NCBI RefSeq assembly: GCF_026914185.1
Contig: NC_070568.1
Coordinates: 4,732,001 to 4,796,000, forward strand
DNA length: 64,000 bases
From: Puccinia triticina
Taxonomy: Eukaryota > Basidiomycota > Pucciniomycetes > Pucciniales > Pucciniaceae
Reading direction: 5' to 3'
Numbering within the stretch: the stretch's first letter is position 1; each line of letters starts with the position of its first letter. The notes below the pieces were generated by a model that ran no database searches, had not been told where the DNA came from, and saw only the letters and a program-made list of their open reading frames with translations. Position numbers and translations under genes: made by a program. Shown piece by piece: positions 35,410 to 44,457 of the stretch.

Positions 35410-36480
35410 CAGAAGGACTGGGAAGGCCTTCCTTCTGGTCAAAGAGGTTTTGTAACCTCTTCAACTGGAAGGCCTTCCTTCTGGTTGAAGATGTTCTGTA
35501 ACCCCTTCAACCGGAAGGATTCCTTCCAGTCGAAGAGGTTCTGTAACCCCTTCAACCGAAAGGATTCCTTCCAGTCGAAGAGGTTCTGTAACCCCTTCAA
35601 CCGGAAGGATTCCTTCCAGCAACGCTGCAACCAATCCAATACATGTATTGGATTGGTTTTGGTCCCAATACATTGTATCAGTATTGTACTGCTTGGCTGA
35701 TCCAATCCAATACAGTGTATCAGGTTGCCAATACAATCCAATACAATCCAATATGGTCCAATACATGCGTATTGGGTTGCCAATACAGTCCTGTATTCTG
35801 TGTATTGGTGGGATCTACACTGTATTGTTTGTTTCAATACAATACATTGTATTGTATCTCTTTTTCAATACAATACATGGTATCAAATTTGTATGTATCA
35901 AAAAAACAATACAATACACCATATTGGCCAATACCCGGATTGTATCAGATTGTTTCACTGTTGCTTCCAGTCAAAGAGGTTACAAAACCTCTTGGAGCAG
36001 AAGGATTCCTTCCAGTCAAAGAGGTTACAAAACCTCTTCAAGTGGAAGGATTCCTTCCAGTCAAAGAGGTTACAATCTTTGACTGGAAGGATTCCTTCCA
36101 GTCAAAGAGGTTACAATCTTTGACTGGAAGGATTCCTTCCAGTCAAAGAGGTTACAATCTTTGACTGGAAGGATTCCTTCCAGTCAAAGAGGTTACAATC
36201 TTTGACTGGAAGGATTCCTTCCAGTCAAAGAGGTTACAATCTTTGACTGGAAGGATTCCTTCCAGTCAAAGAGGTTACAATCTTTGACTGGAAGGATTCC
36301 TTCCAGTCAAAGAGGTTACAATCTTTGACTGGAAGGATTCCTTCCAGTCAAAGAGGTTACAATCTTTGACTGGAAGGATTCCTTCCAGTCAAAGAGGCCA
36401 CAGAACCCCTTTGACCAGAAGGAATCCCTCCGGTCAAAGACTTTTTGGACCCTCTTCCACTGGAAGGAATCCTTCCGGTC
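35410..36480. repeat. Palindromic satellite, 41-bp unit, with diverged flanks
   Basis: From about 36060 to 36400 a 41-bp unit repeats with almost no change about eight times (equivalent positions 36089, 36130, 36171, 36212, 36253, 36294, 36335 and 36376). Each unit has 14-bp arms CTTTGACTGGAAGG and CCTTCCAGTCAAAG around ATT, so every unit can form a hairpin. Diverged copies of the same palindrome lie at 35410-35625 and 36400-36480. The block 35625-35945 between them is rich in CAATAC/GTATTG words instead. Confidence 0.93.
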
Positions 36481-36989
36481 AATTTTGAGGGGCAGGTACC
36501 CGCTCTGACCCACTCTGCGGGTGCGGGTGTCTGATTTTGCCAAAAAAAGGTGCGGGTATCCGGGTGTGGCGGGGCCATCTCTACTCAGGACATCATGGGT
36601 TGCTCAGGGCAGTAGTTTACATCCCGGAAGTTGAACAATGTAACACTGATGCTTGTATTGACCTTGATATCTGACAAGATCAGTGAGAAATTTTGATCTC
36701 AATCTAACATGATGACCTTTTTGGAATTTTAAATTGACATGGAAATTATACCCTAACTAACCAATTCTCCTGTGCCTGGGGCTTTTCCAGGAATACATGT
36801 GAAGGATGTATTTTTTTAACAATGTGTGTATCTTTTTTATCTTGATTGAAATGAGGGCTGGGAATTTTGCTAGTGGCCACCAATTGGATCTGATATACTC
36901 CAGGTACTTGCCTTTGGTGATGCAACAGGGGCCATGCTGGCACATCTGCCTTGTTGATTTTGATACTTGATGGTAAGGGGTCACTTTAG

Positions 36990-37029
36990 TTCCTGGAAAT
37001 TGCAGCGGCGTAGCCGCTTTGAGCTCTAG
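36990..37029 (+). mobile_element. Helitron 3' terminus
   Basis: The hairpin GCGGC-GTA-GCCGC (37005-37017) is followed 8 nt later by CTAG (37026-37029) and then T. A GC hairpin about 10 nt before CTRR, inserted before a T, is the hallmark of a Helitron end. The same end recurs at 40847-40871. The 5' end is not identified; the element may occupy much of 36592-37029. It ends 12 bp from the stop codon of the next gene. Confidence 0.65.
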
Positions 37030-37040
37030 TCTACTTTAAA

Positions 37041-38718
37041 TCATTGCTGATAAATTCTTTGTGATATGAGTCCGAAGAGAGTTATCTCATGAGACCGGAA
37101 TTCATCACCAGTAAATCTGACAGAGTTGTTATACATAGCACAAAGGGATTGATTGGCCTTCACGACCTTAAACATATGATACAAGACAGCCAGGGCTGCC
37201 ACCCTCCTATAGGCCGAGAAAGAACGTAAATTTGTGCAGAGGTCCCCGAGAGCTTTAGTACTTTCCACTAAGTTTGTGGACATTGCTTTGGTGATCTGAG
37301 AATCGTGTTTGAAAATTTCCCTAAGTGTTCCTATTTCGCCTGGGAAGTGGGAATGCAATGATGGACGGAAGGCAATGTCAATGAGTTCAGGTGCCAGTCA
37401 GTATTAAAGAGCACTAATTCTACAAACCTAGCTCTCCAAATCCCTTCTTCGGATTAAGGATTGCTAATTTGGGAAAGAGTGGGTAGGTGGAAAAAGTGCC
37501 ATGAGTGTGATGATATACCATGACAGGGTATCTAATGGCGAAACAAACCATGTTCCCATCCGAGATAAACTGCTGGATGAAATTTGCTGTTATCGCGGAT
37601 TTTTTGCGCATTCAAAATCACTGCATCGATATGACGGAGAAGGTCCTCATGAAGCTTTTTATGTTTTTCAAACCTTGACTTGAGGTCGAAGAGGCCGTAC
37701 AACAAATATGCGACCATGCGTGGTGCTGTGGGATCGTGTAATTTTCCAGCTACGTTCAGGGCACTAGAAAGAACTGCAAGCCAATCCTTGATTTCCGCGT
37801 GCGTCAGTCGGGAGCTCTCCATAATGTCTTTGAACTTGAGGTCTATTAGGCGACCTTTATATTCAACTCGAACATCCTGCTTGTGCATATAATCGATGAT
37901 CTGGTTGTATGGGTTGCCTGGTTTTAATTCAGGGCCGGCCTCGACTGAACCAAAGGTGAATTATCAGCTTCATGGGCACTATATAGAATCGCATTCACTA
38001 GCTCTGACACGTGTGCTGGAAGGAGTCCACGCACATTTAGCATAAATCTCGGCGACTGTCAGGGAACGTTATAAACCATACGAGTCAGCGGGAGAGAATG
38101 CGAGAAGAGAAGAGCAAATTGAGGAGAATAAGGTAGCGTAGGGGGTGCAAAAAGAATCTCAGCATTGGCTTTGTAATTACGCTGGCGGGTGCACATTTGA
38201 AGATGCGGATCAGTACTGACGCGTGTTCTTATCTGCATCATTTGGAGTTTGTAATACTAGACAGAGAAATATCACGGGAAACCATACAACTCAGCAAGCT
38301 TCTTGGCAATCCGTGGTGTCAAAAATGGTGAACAATCCCGAGGCCTACGTGGAGTAAGATTTCCTAGAGATCCGGATTGTGAAAGAGAAAAAAAATCCGT
38401 CAGTTCTTCTTTGGCAAGAAAATAAGGAGCTGTTCATGTGTTGTTTGCAATGGTAGAGTTATTCTGCGCACCGGGAAAACGAGGAAGCGTGAATCCCGAG
38501 AGATGTTCATCCATTCCATCAAATGTTGGGGGTGAGATCCAATGTTCACGTTTCTCCGCTGGCGCGGCTGTAGAGGAAGCCGCTGCGTTTACGGATCCGC
38601 TAGCCATCTCCGACAAGGGCCGTTCCCTACCAAAATTGTGAATTGTTCCTTGTGTGGTAGCAACCAGTTGACAGAGAAAGTATGCAAGACATAGGGCGGT
38701 AGATACGCTGAATAGCAT
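37041..38718 (-). CDS. Secreted protein, 381 aa, seven exons, no known domain
   Basis: Minus-strand exons: 38718-38472, 38363-38288, 38227-38181, 38055-38011, 37944-37549, 37463-37428 and 37339-37041. All junctions are GT-AG, phases close and the total is 382 codons. Three exons are only 36-47 nt. The N-terminus (MLFSVSTALCLAYFLCQLV, then ATTQG) is a clear signal peptide. A Ser/Ala-rich stretch follows, then a mostly helical body with MESSRLTHAEIKDWLAVLSS and ALAVLYHMFKVVKANQ. Few cysteines. The first donor (GTGCGC) is weak; the small exons 3, 4 and 6 rest on phase and branch-site spacing and need transcript data. Function unknown; secreted and lineage-specific, so a candidate effector by inference. 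Confidence 0.72.
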
Positions 38719-39522
38719 CTGGTGCTGCTCAAGGGGGGAAAAAAGTGTGATGATGGGGTCCGATGGCTGATGTTGGGATTACGGGGTAGAATATTGGGGA
38801 AGGGCCTTAAATGTTGAAGCAAGCAGTCGCCCGAGTGGTGGTGTTTTTTCCACATCTGTACAGTACGTTAACCCCAAGATCTCGAACGCGTGTGACTTGA
38901 ACTTCCATGAGTTCCAAAAGGAAGTGGGTAACACTTGTTCCAAGCTAATATGCACCACTTGCAAAACATAAACATGAAAACAGGGTCGACTCCTCATAGG
39001 ATTGAGCACTTGCTTTGTGATTGCAGACTTGACTTGTTTATGTCGTGCCCACTGCGCACCAGTTCCGTCAACAAGTTCTTCACGGTGGCACAATTAAACG
39101 CGCGTCTACCGGTGCATGCCCACGCCCGGTAAAAGAGCATGCATGATAATGATGAATAGTATTGACAATAGGGGGTGTGACCCCCCACTTGTCTTGAGTG
39201 TTGAGTTTCACTCAGGTGTTTCTGTTTTCTTTTCTATGCCTTACACATGTCTAGTACACTTCACACACATTTCACAGTTTGTATGTAGTGTACCTGAGGC
39301 AGCGGACGTGGAAGGAAACTTTCCTCATCCTTCCACAAACCTCGCCCGCTCACCACATCGTGTCCGCTGTCCTCAGTCCCAGTCGAGCTCAACAGGTTAT
39401 GAGCACCAGTTAGCTTCCAGCTAAATCATACAGCTTCGCTAGGCACGTTGAAGACAAGCGCATCGAGCGGTAAACCTCCGTGGACCTCATAAGGATCAAC
39501 CTCTCTCCTCTCTCACTCGCTA
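38719..39522. other. Intergenic with probable copia LTR end and primer-binding site
   Basis: No gene is seen. The segment just before the gag remnant has a pyrimidine-rich leader and, near 39388, CTCAACA followed by GGTTATGAGC, which looks like an LTR end (..CA) joined to a copia-type primer-binding site. I cannot find the other LTR in the window, so the LTR start (perhaps about 39150) is not fixed. Confidence 0.35.
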
Positions 39523-40083
39523 ATGGCTAACAAAGCCAAAGAGGAAACCACCACCCATACAACTGTTGACCTCAATTCTAAAATGTTGGCCCCCACCACT
39601 AAAATATCAACTGCCCGACTCCCAATACTCAAAGCCCCCGGGTCCAATTCCAACTATCTGAATTGGAAGAAAGTCGTTCTTTGGGTCTTCAAGTCGGCCA
39701 AAGTCAACCATGTCTTGACTCCAGTAGCCACCAACCTTTGATTGGCCAGCTGGGAAGAGGATAATGACCTTGTCTGCGCAGTCATGGTTCAGATTGTTGA
39801 TGAGGCAAATCTTCGCCACCTAGCCGACAAAGACAACACAGCCAAGATCTGGGCTGATCTGTCTAGAGCTCATCAGGATACTTCGACCGGTGGCCGCATA
39901 TTTTGGATTCGCAAGCTATTCAACGCCCGAATGGATGGAGACAATTTCAACTTGCACATTGACTCCTTGGCGAATTCGTACAAACGTTTGAACTCTCTGG
40001 TCACCCCGGAAAAACCCCTCACTCCAGACAACGTCCACAACGCAGCTCTCCTTGGTTTGCTTTCCCCCGACTGGATCCCCTGA
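39523..40083 (+). pseudogene. Ty1/copia gag remnant
   Basis: Two open stretches in one frame, separated by a single TGA at 39739, together encode a copia-type Gag N-terminus: LPILKAPGSNSNYLNWKKVV resembles the opening W-containing motif, followed by a helical UBN2-like region (AKIWADLSRAHQ, then KLFNARMDGDNFNLHIDSL). The reading then stops at 40083 and no protease, integrase or reverse transcriptase follows, so the element is truncated. The stop between the halves looks like a simple mutation. Confidence 0.75.
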
Positions 40084-40107
40084 TCCATTTATATCCAAAA
40101 TTTACAA

Positions 40108-40180
40108 GGTTTAAGGGTTAGGGGTTGGATTAGGGATTAGCGGATGGATTAGGGATTAGGGACTAGGGGGGATAGGAAAA
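40108..40180 (+). repeat. Degenerate telomere-like repeats (interstitial)
   Basis: GGGTTAGGGG, GGATTAGGGATTAG and GGATTAGGGATTAGGG occur in a ~70-bp run. Fungal telomeres are usually TTAGGG; here TTAGGG is interspersed with GATTAGGG spacing. It is too degenerate and internal to be a chromosome end. Confidence 0.6.
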
Positions 40181-41540
40181 GAAAATTGTGCAAAACTGGT
40201 CAGAAATTAGAAGTGTGTGGTAAACTTGTTTTCCCCAGTTCTGACACAGCTTCTCCCAGCTCAACCCTCCCATTGGTTCCATACCAAATATAATGGCAAA
40301 TGTATCTTTGGTTTACAACCAATGGATCAAATAGACATGTCTCAGAACTTTGTATCAGGGTGAATTGTATGAGGAACTGAGCCCTAATTGTTCCCGTAAA
40401 GTTTTAATTGATTTCTATTTGACTTCTGGAGAATTAAATCCACATATCATGCATCCTTCCACTTGAATGGTCATTTTTCAATTCAAGTGAGACATCATAT
40501 TGGAGAAACAGCATATGAATAAAATGGTATGAGTATATCAAAGAGCACAGTGAGTAGATTCTAGACATATTTTTTGAGGAATAACTTGAAGTCTTGTGAG
40601 AGCTCCTTGCCTCTCAAAAAAGGTAGCAAAACCATTATCTACCCACTGTACATGCTGTAGATTACCAGATTTTCAAAGATCATCATTTAAATGTCTGTTG
40701 TAAATTTTTGAAATTCTCAAATGTGATTTAGATAGAACCTATGTCACTCACTAAATAACAACTTGGTGAATAATTGTAGACTCTGGCTTTTTGTTTTTTG
40801 TGGGAAGGTAGGCAGGGGTTCTAGATTTTAAATTTTAACAATTACAGCGGTGTAGCCGCCTTGGCCTCTAGTATAACATAACAGAATCAACAAACTCATC
40901 AATAGATCAATACCAATTGGTTTATTTGGTAAGAATGCAGTGTACTCAGTCCTGATATATAATGGGAAAAATGTAGAACATTGTGGAAGGGGATGCATTT
41001 TTTTAATTTTGAATTACTCCCAAATGAATGTCCCTTAGTGGTTAATTTTTAATCAAAGGAGAAAGATTGTATATGAAAAAGTTGCAAAATGTCCTAGTGG
41101 TTAATTTTTTTTTTGAAGGAGAAAGATTGTATATGGACAAGTCACAAGATAAAGCAAAAATTGCTTTTGAGAGGTAGAATAATTGAGATTGGTGGATGAT
41201 TTGTTTTTATAGGATTGATTAGTATTCCTGGAAGATTTAGCAATACACTAACAATTGTTTCCTAATCCATATCTTGAGAGCCCATGATACATGCTTACAA
41301 AGGGTTGAAAATTCTGCATCAATGGTCTGGGCTGGTGTGGCGCCCCTCTTCACGCAACTATTCAGTTACAGGAGCTACCCTTCTCCTCCTAGCCATAAAA
41401 TTTGCCGCCCAATTATACATTCCGGAAGGCTTATTCCAAGCCATATTATCACCAAATTTCAGTATCTTCCAACCCATCGATTCTTCTGGAACCTGAGATG
41501 CATCATGAGGACCGTCCTTGCCCTCTGAGGGACCTTTTGG
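40181..41540. other. AT-rich, no gene seen; contains a Helitron 3' end
   Basis: No protein-coding content is recognised. GAGAAAGATTGTATATG occurs twice (about 41060 and 41119), showing a short imperfect direct duplication. The Helitron end at 40847-40871 is listed separately. Confidence 0.45.
40847..40871 (+). mobile_element. Second Helitron 3' terminus
   Basis: GCGGT-GTA-GCCGC hairpin (40847-40859) is followed by CTTGGCCT and CTAG (40868-40871), then T. It matches the end at 36990-37029 through the hairpin and the CTCTAGT tail. The body would lie upstream, possibly including the telomere-like run. Confidence 0.6.
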
Positions 41541-43031
41541 CTATTCTGCAGACTCTGGATGAGTTTTTGGATCTGGTGTGTCTTTAGGCTTTTCATGAGG
41601 ATTCGGAGTTACCTCTTCCGGCTTGGCGTGGCTTGCACCTGAGTTGATCAATTTGGAATCCTCAGCACCATGAGTGGCCGCAGAGTCTGCCGCCTTGGCC
41701 CCAGCGCTTCCCTCCTTGCCTTCTTCGGCTACCTTCATACCAAGACGGGCTTTGTTCTTCTGAATCCATGAATAAAGTCTTGTTTTCTTCCACGGTACTT
41801 TCCAAAATGCGGCGTGATTTTGAAATTTTGACATGTGTGCCTTTGGACTGACTTTGGCGACGTTATAGACTTTTTGGAGCCGAGTGGGAAGCTCTGCTTT
41901 TGCATCCAATTTTCCCACGAGTTCCGTTGGGAGCAATTTGCGACCCTCATCTGTACCGTGAAGTAACTTAGTCCCCAGGAACACCTTGAATTTGTTCCAT
42001 TTGCCGCCAACCCAGCCAAGTCCCTGAGAAAGCCATGCCAACGGCATAAGTACGGGCGTGAGCACTGCCCCGGCTGCCAATTTGAGGCGAGAAGGTGGCT
42101 TTGCCGCCTTGGCCCCAGCGCTTGCCTCCTTGGCCCCAGCGCTTGCCTCCTTGGCCCCAGCGCTTGCCTCCTTGGCCCCAGCGCTTGCCTCCTTGCCTTC
42201 TTCGGCTACCTTCATACCAAGACGGGCTTTGGCCTGTTGAATCCATGAATAAAGTCTTGTTTTCTTCCATGGTACATTCCAAAATGCGGCGTGATTTTGA
42301 AATTTTGACATGTGTGCCTTTGGACTGACTTTGGCGACGTTATAGACTTTTTGGAGCCGAGTGGGAAGTTCTGCTTTTGCATCCAATTTTCCCACGAGTT
42401 CCGTTGGGAGCAATTTGCGACCCTCATCTGTACCGTGAAGTAACTTAGTCCCCAGGAACACCTTGAATTTGTTCCATTTGCCGCCAACCCAGCCAAGTCC
42501 CTTAGAAAGCCATCCCAACGGTGTAAGCGCACGTGTGAGCACTGCCTTTCCTGCCACTTTGAGGCGAGAAGGTGGCTTTTTCGCCGCTTCCGCGCTGGGA
42601 TCTGTGGGTCCTTTGGGAGCGTCGATTTCTTCGGGCCCTTTGCCATGGGGAGGTTCGGGTGGTTCGTGTGGCTCGGGCTCGTGTGCTTTGGGAGGCTCGA
42701 ATCCTTTGGGAGTTTCAGGTACGGATCCCTCGCCTCGGAAACCATCTATTAGCGCCTTCGGATCAGCTTTACCGGCGGTGAGGGTGGAATCGGGTACGCC
42801 ATTCACGCCATGCATGCCTTCAACAGCATTGCGGGCGGCTTGGGCCCCGTCGAATACCCCTCCCACGCCTTTGCCTGCTTTACCCCCCTCGGCTGCCATG
42901 CTTGCAACCTGGGCTCCATGAGTAGCGCCGCCAAGCATGGGATGAGGCTTGGGCCAGGGTGCACTGAGGATTGAGTATGCAAGAAAAGCCCAGCCAAATA
43001 TGGCAGAAAGAGTGAATCGATGGATTTTCAT
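41541..43031 (-). CDS. Secreted protein, 496 aa, with a duplicated ~130-residue domain
   Basis: Single exon. The N-terminus (MKIHRFTLSAIFGWAFLAY, then SILSAP) is a signal peptide. A Gly/Ala-rich segment and a Pro/Glu/His-rich linker (EPEPHEPPEPPHGKGP) follow. Then come two nearly identical domains, each running from KPPSRLK through GLGWVGGKWNKFKVFLGTKL, LLPTELVGKLDAKAELPTRL and HAAFWNVPWKKTRLYSWIQ. Between them are four copies of KEASAGAK. The tail is acidic and Pro-rich. There are no cysteines in the duplicated part and no known domain. Near identity of the two copies at the DNA level indicates recent duplication or gene conversion. No intron is needed, unlike the other secreted proteins here. 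Candidate effector by inference; function unknown. Confidence 0.88.
   Translation of the reverse strand: MKIHRFTLSAIFGWAFLAYSILSAPWPKPHPMLGGATHGAQVASMAAEGGKAGKGVGGVFDGAQAARNAVEGMHGVNGVPDSTLTAGKADPKALIDGFRGEGSVPETPKGFEPPKAHEPEPHEPPEPPHGKGPEEIDAPKGPTDPSAEAAKKPPSRLKVAGKAVLTRALTPLGWLSKGLGWVGGKWNKFKVFLGTKLLHGTDEGRKLLPTELVGKLDAKAELPTRLQKVYNVAKVSPKAHMSKFQNHAAFWNVPWKKTRLYSWIQQAKARLGMKVAEEGKEASAGAKEASAGAKEASAGAKEASAGAKAAKPPSRLKLAAGAVLTPVLMPLAWLSQGLGWVGGKWNKFKVFLGTKLLHGTDEGRKLLPTELVGKLDAKAELPTRLQKVYNVAKVSPKAHMSKFQNHAAFWKVPWKKTRLYSWIQKNKARLGMKVAEEGKEGSAGAKAADSAATHGAEDSKLINSGASHAKPEEVTPNPHEKPKDTPDPKTHPESAE
42108..42200. repeat. 24-bp tandem repeat (about four units) in coding sequence
   Basis: The unit built on TTGGCCCCAGCGCTTGCC repeats about four times and encodes KEASAGAK on the minus strand. 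A further related copy (GCCCCAGCGCTTCCC) follows the second domain near 41699. The units join the two large duplicated domains and may have mediated the duplication. Confidence 0.9.
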
Positions 43032-44307
43032 TCCACTAACCCACCCTTGGATGGGCTTGGGATTCTTCGGGATGAGACTGGGGATTTCAATCTAAAATTT
43101 TCCATAGAAAATGGGGGCATTTTGTTCAAGATTCTGTTTGTGAGCATTTCGTTCCATAGGAGTAGAATCAAGGTACAAGATCTATGACGAACCTTCTCTG
43201 CCGATGTGTGTTTATGGGTGGATACGTTGAGGGTGGTTGTCGGAAAGTGGATTTAAATAGTCCTTGGGATAAGTTGAGGTAAAATGTTGACCTGAAGTTG
43301 CACTTTGTGATAAGAAAACGAAAGTGGGCTTGCGGTCGGCAGGAACGGATTTTGCAAGGAAAGTAATTGCTAGTCCGTGTTAGAGAGAGTGTGGAACAAA
43401 TCTCCCAAGTGGCTTAATTTATTTGTGAACCAGATTTCGAAAGCTATGTATTTTATTTATGAAGCAATAACGAAAGAGAGAAAAAAACATTGGGAAGAAA
43501 GTCGAGGCTGGAGAGATCAGAGGGAAACTCTTAAGACAAAGGACAATTCCAACAGAATCGAAGTTTCAACCAAGGGTTATTTCCATAGAGTTCTCGGTTA
43601 GAGAGGTACCGACCAGCTGAGACACATCTGTGCTTTGTTGGGAAGAGGCGGGTCCCCTGACTCGGGTCGGAAGGTTTTGTCGATTGCTCGAGGCTGCAGC
43701 CTGACTGGGTGAAGCATCTGCTCGTGGTCATCGCTCCTGCCCCCAAACCAACGAACACATGCCACTATATGGCCCCGGCGGTTGCCAAGAGGGCAGCTGT
43801 TTGGGTGACCCTCGGAAGAATAAATGTGTCGGAAGCAAATCTTAGCGACCCACACCGGATCACTTGACACACTTGAGCGAAGTCTGGATGGGCTCTCGGT
43901 TGCAGGAAGGCTGTTGTGTGATAAGCCTTGTCTCCACCCACTGACGTCATACTTGAACAGCCATCCTCATAATGGTTTGAGCGGATCATGTTGAGGGGAG
44001 CGACAAGTTCCGCTCAAGCCTCATGCCCACCAGCGCCGATCTCCCATTGCTGTACCGAGAATGGCAAGCAGATGATTTCATGTCGCCAATGTGCAGCCTC
44101 AAGGAAGACCTTTCCACACAGCGCACTGGTGAAATCCATCAGGCCATTGGACAAGATCCCGGATATCATCTAAACTGGCCCTCCTGGTCCCCAGCCGTGA
44201 AATTCAGTGGTTTGCAGACCGCCTGCGGGTGCGCCTGGTGGTCAGCGAGGCCGCTGATCGCGCATATCAGTCATCGAGGATCGGGCCAGCCATCCGGCCA
44301 ATTCTTA
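43032..44307. other. Intergenic, no firm gene
   Basis: Holds the 5' region of the 496-aa secreted protein. Open frames between about 43600 and 44346 on both strands are moderately GC-rich but show no family I recognise and may be transposon debris. Confidence 0.4.
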
Positions 44308-44457
44308 GGCCCCGTTTGGAGCCGATACAATCCGGGCGATATGTGAGTTTTTTTGCCTGACATCCTATGTGACATCTGATCAGGTCCGCCAAAACTTGAT
44401 CAGATGTCACAAAATTCCAGATTATATCACGCAATTATATCGGCTCCAAACGGAGCC
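44308..44457. mobile_element. PIF/Harbinger-like (Tourist) MITE, 150 bp
   Basis: Ends GGCCCCGTTTGGAGCCGATA and, inverted, GGCTCCGTTTGGAGCCGATA, flanked by TTA at 44305-44307 and 44458-44460. The 3-bp TTA duplication and this terminus are typical of Tourist-like elements. A central palindrome around TGATCAGGTCC/TTGATCA allows a hairpin. Confidence 0.9.

Larger units (their letters stand above)
34512..36583. mobile_element. hAT-like non-autonomous element with nested insertion and satellite
   Basis: The ends read TAGAGATGGCCCCG at the left and its inverse at the right, and CTCAGGAC flanks it exactly (34504-34511 and 36584-36591), an 8-bp target duplication. TAGAGATGGC is a typical hAT terminus. 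Subterminal words GCGGGTACC and GGGTACCCGC recur at both ends. It holds a separate element (34606-35310) and a long palindromic satellite, and no transposase gene. Removing the nested element leaves about 1.36 kb. Confidence 0.9.

Noticed and set aside
35638..36164. Long overlapping frames rich in Tyr, Ile and Asn with repeating SSQRGYN or QSKRLQ
   Set aside because: Translations of ATTGTATTG words and of the 41-bp palindromic satellite.
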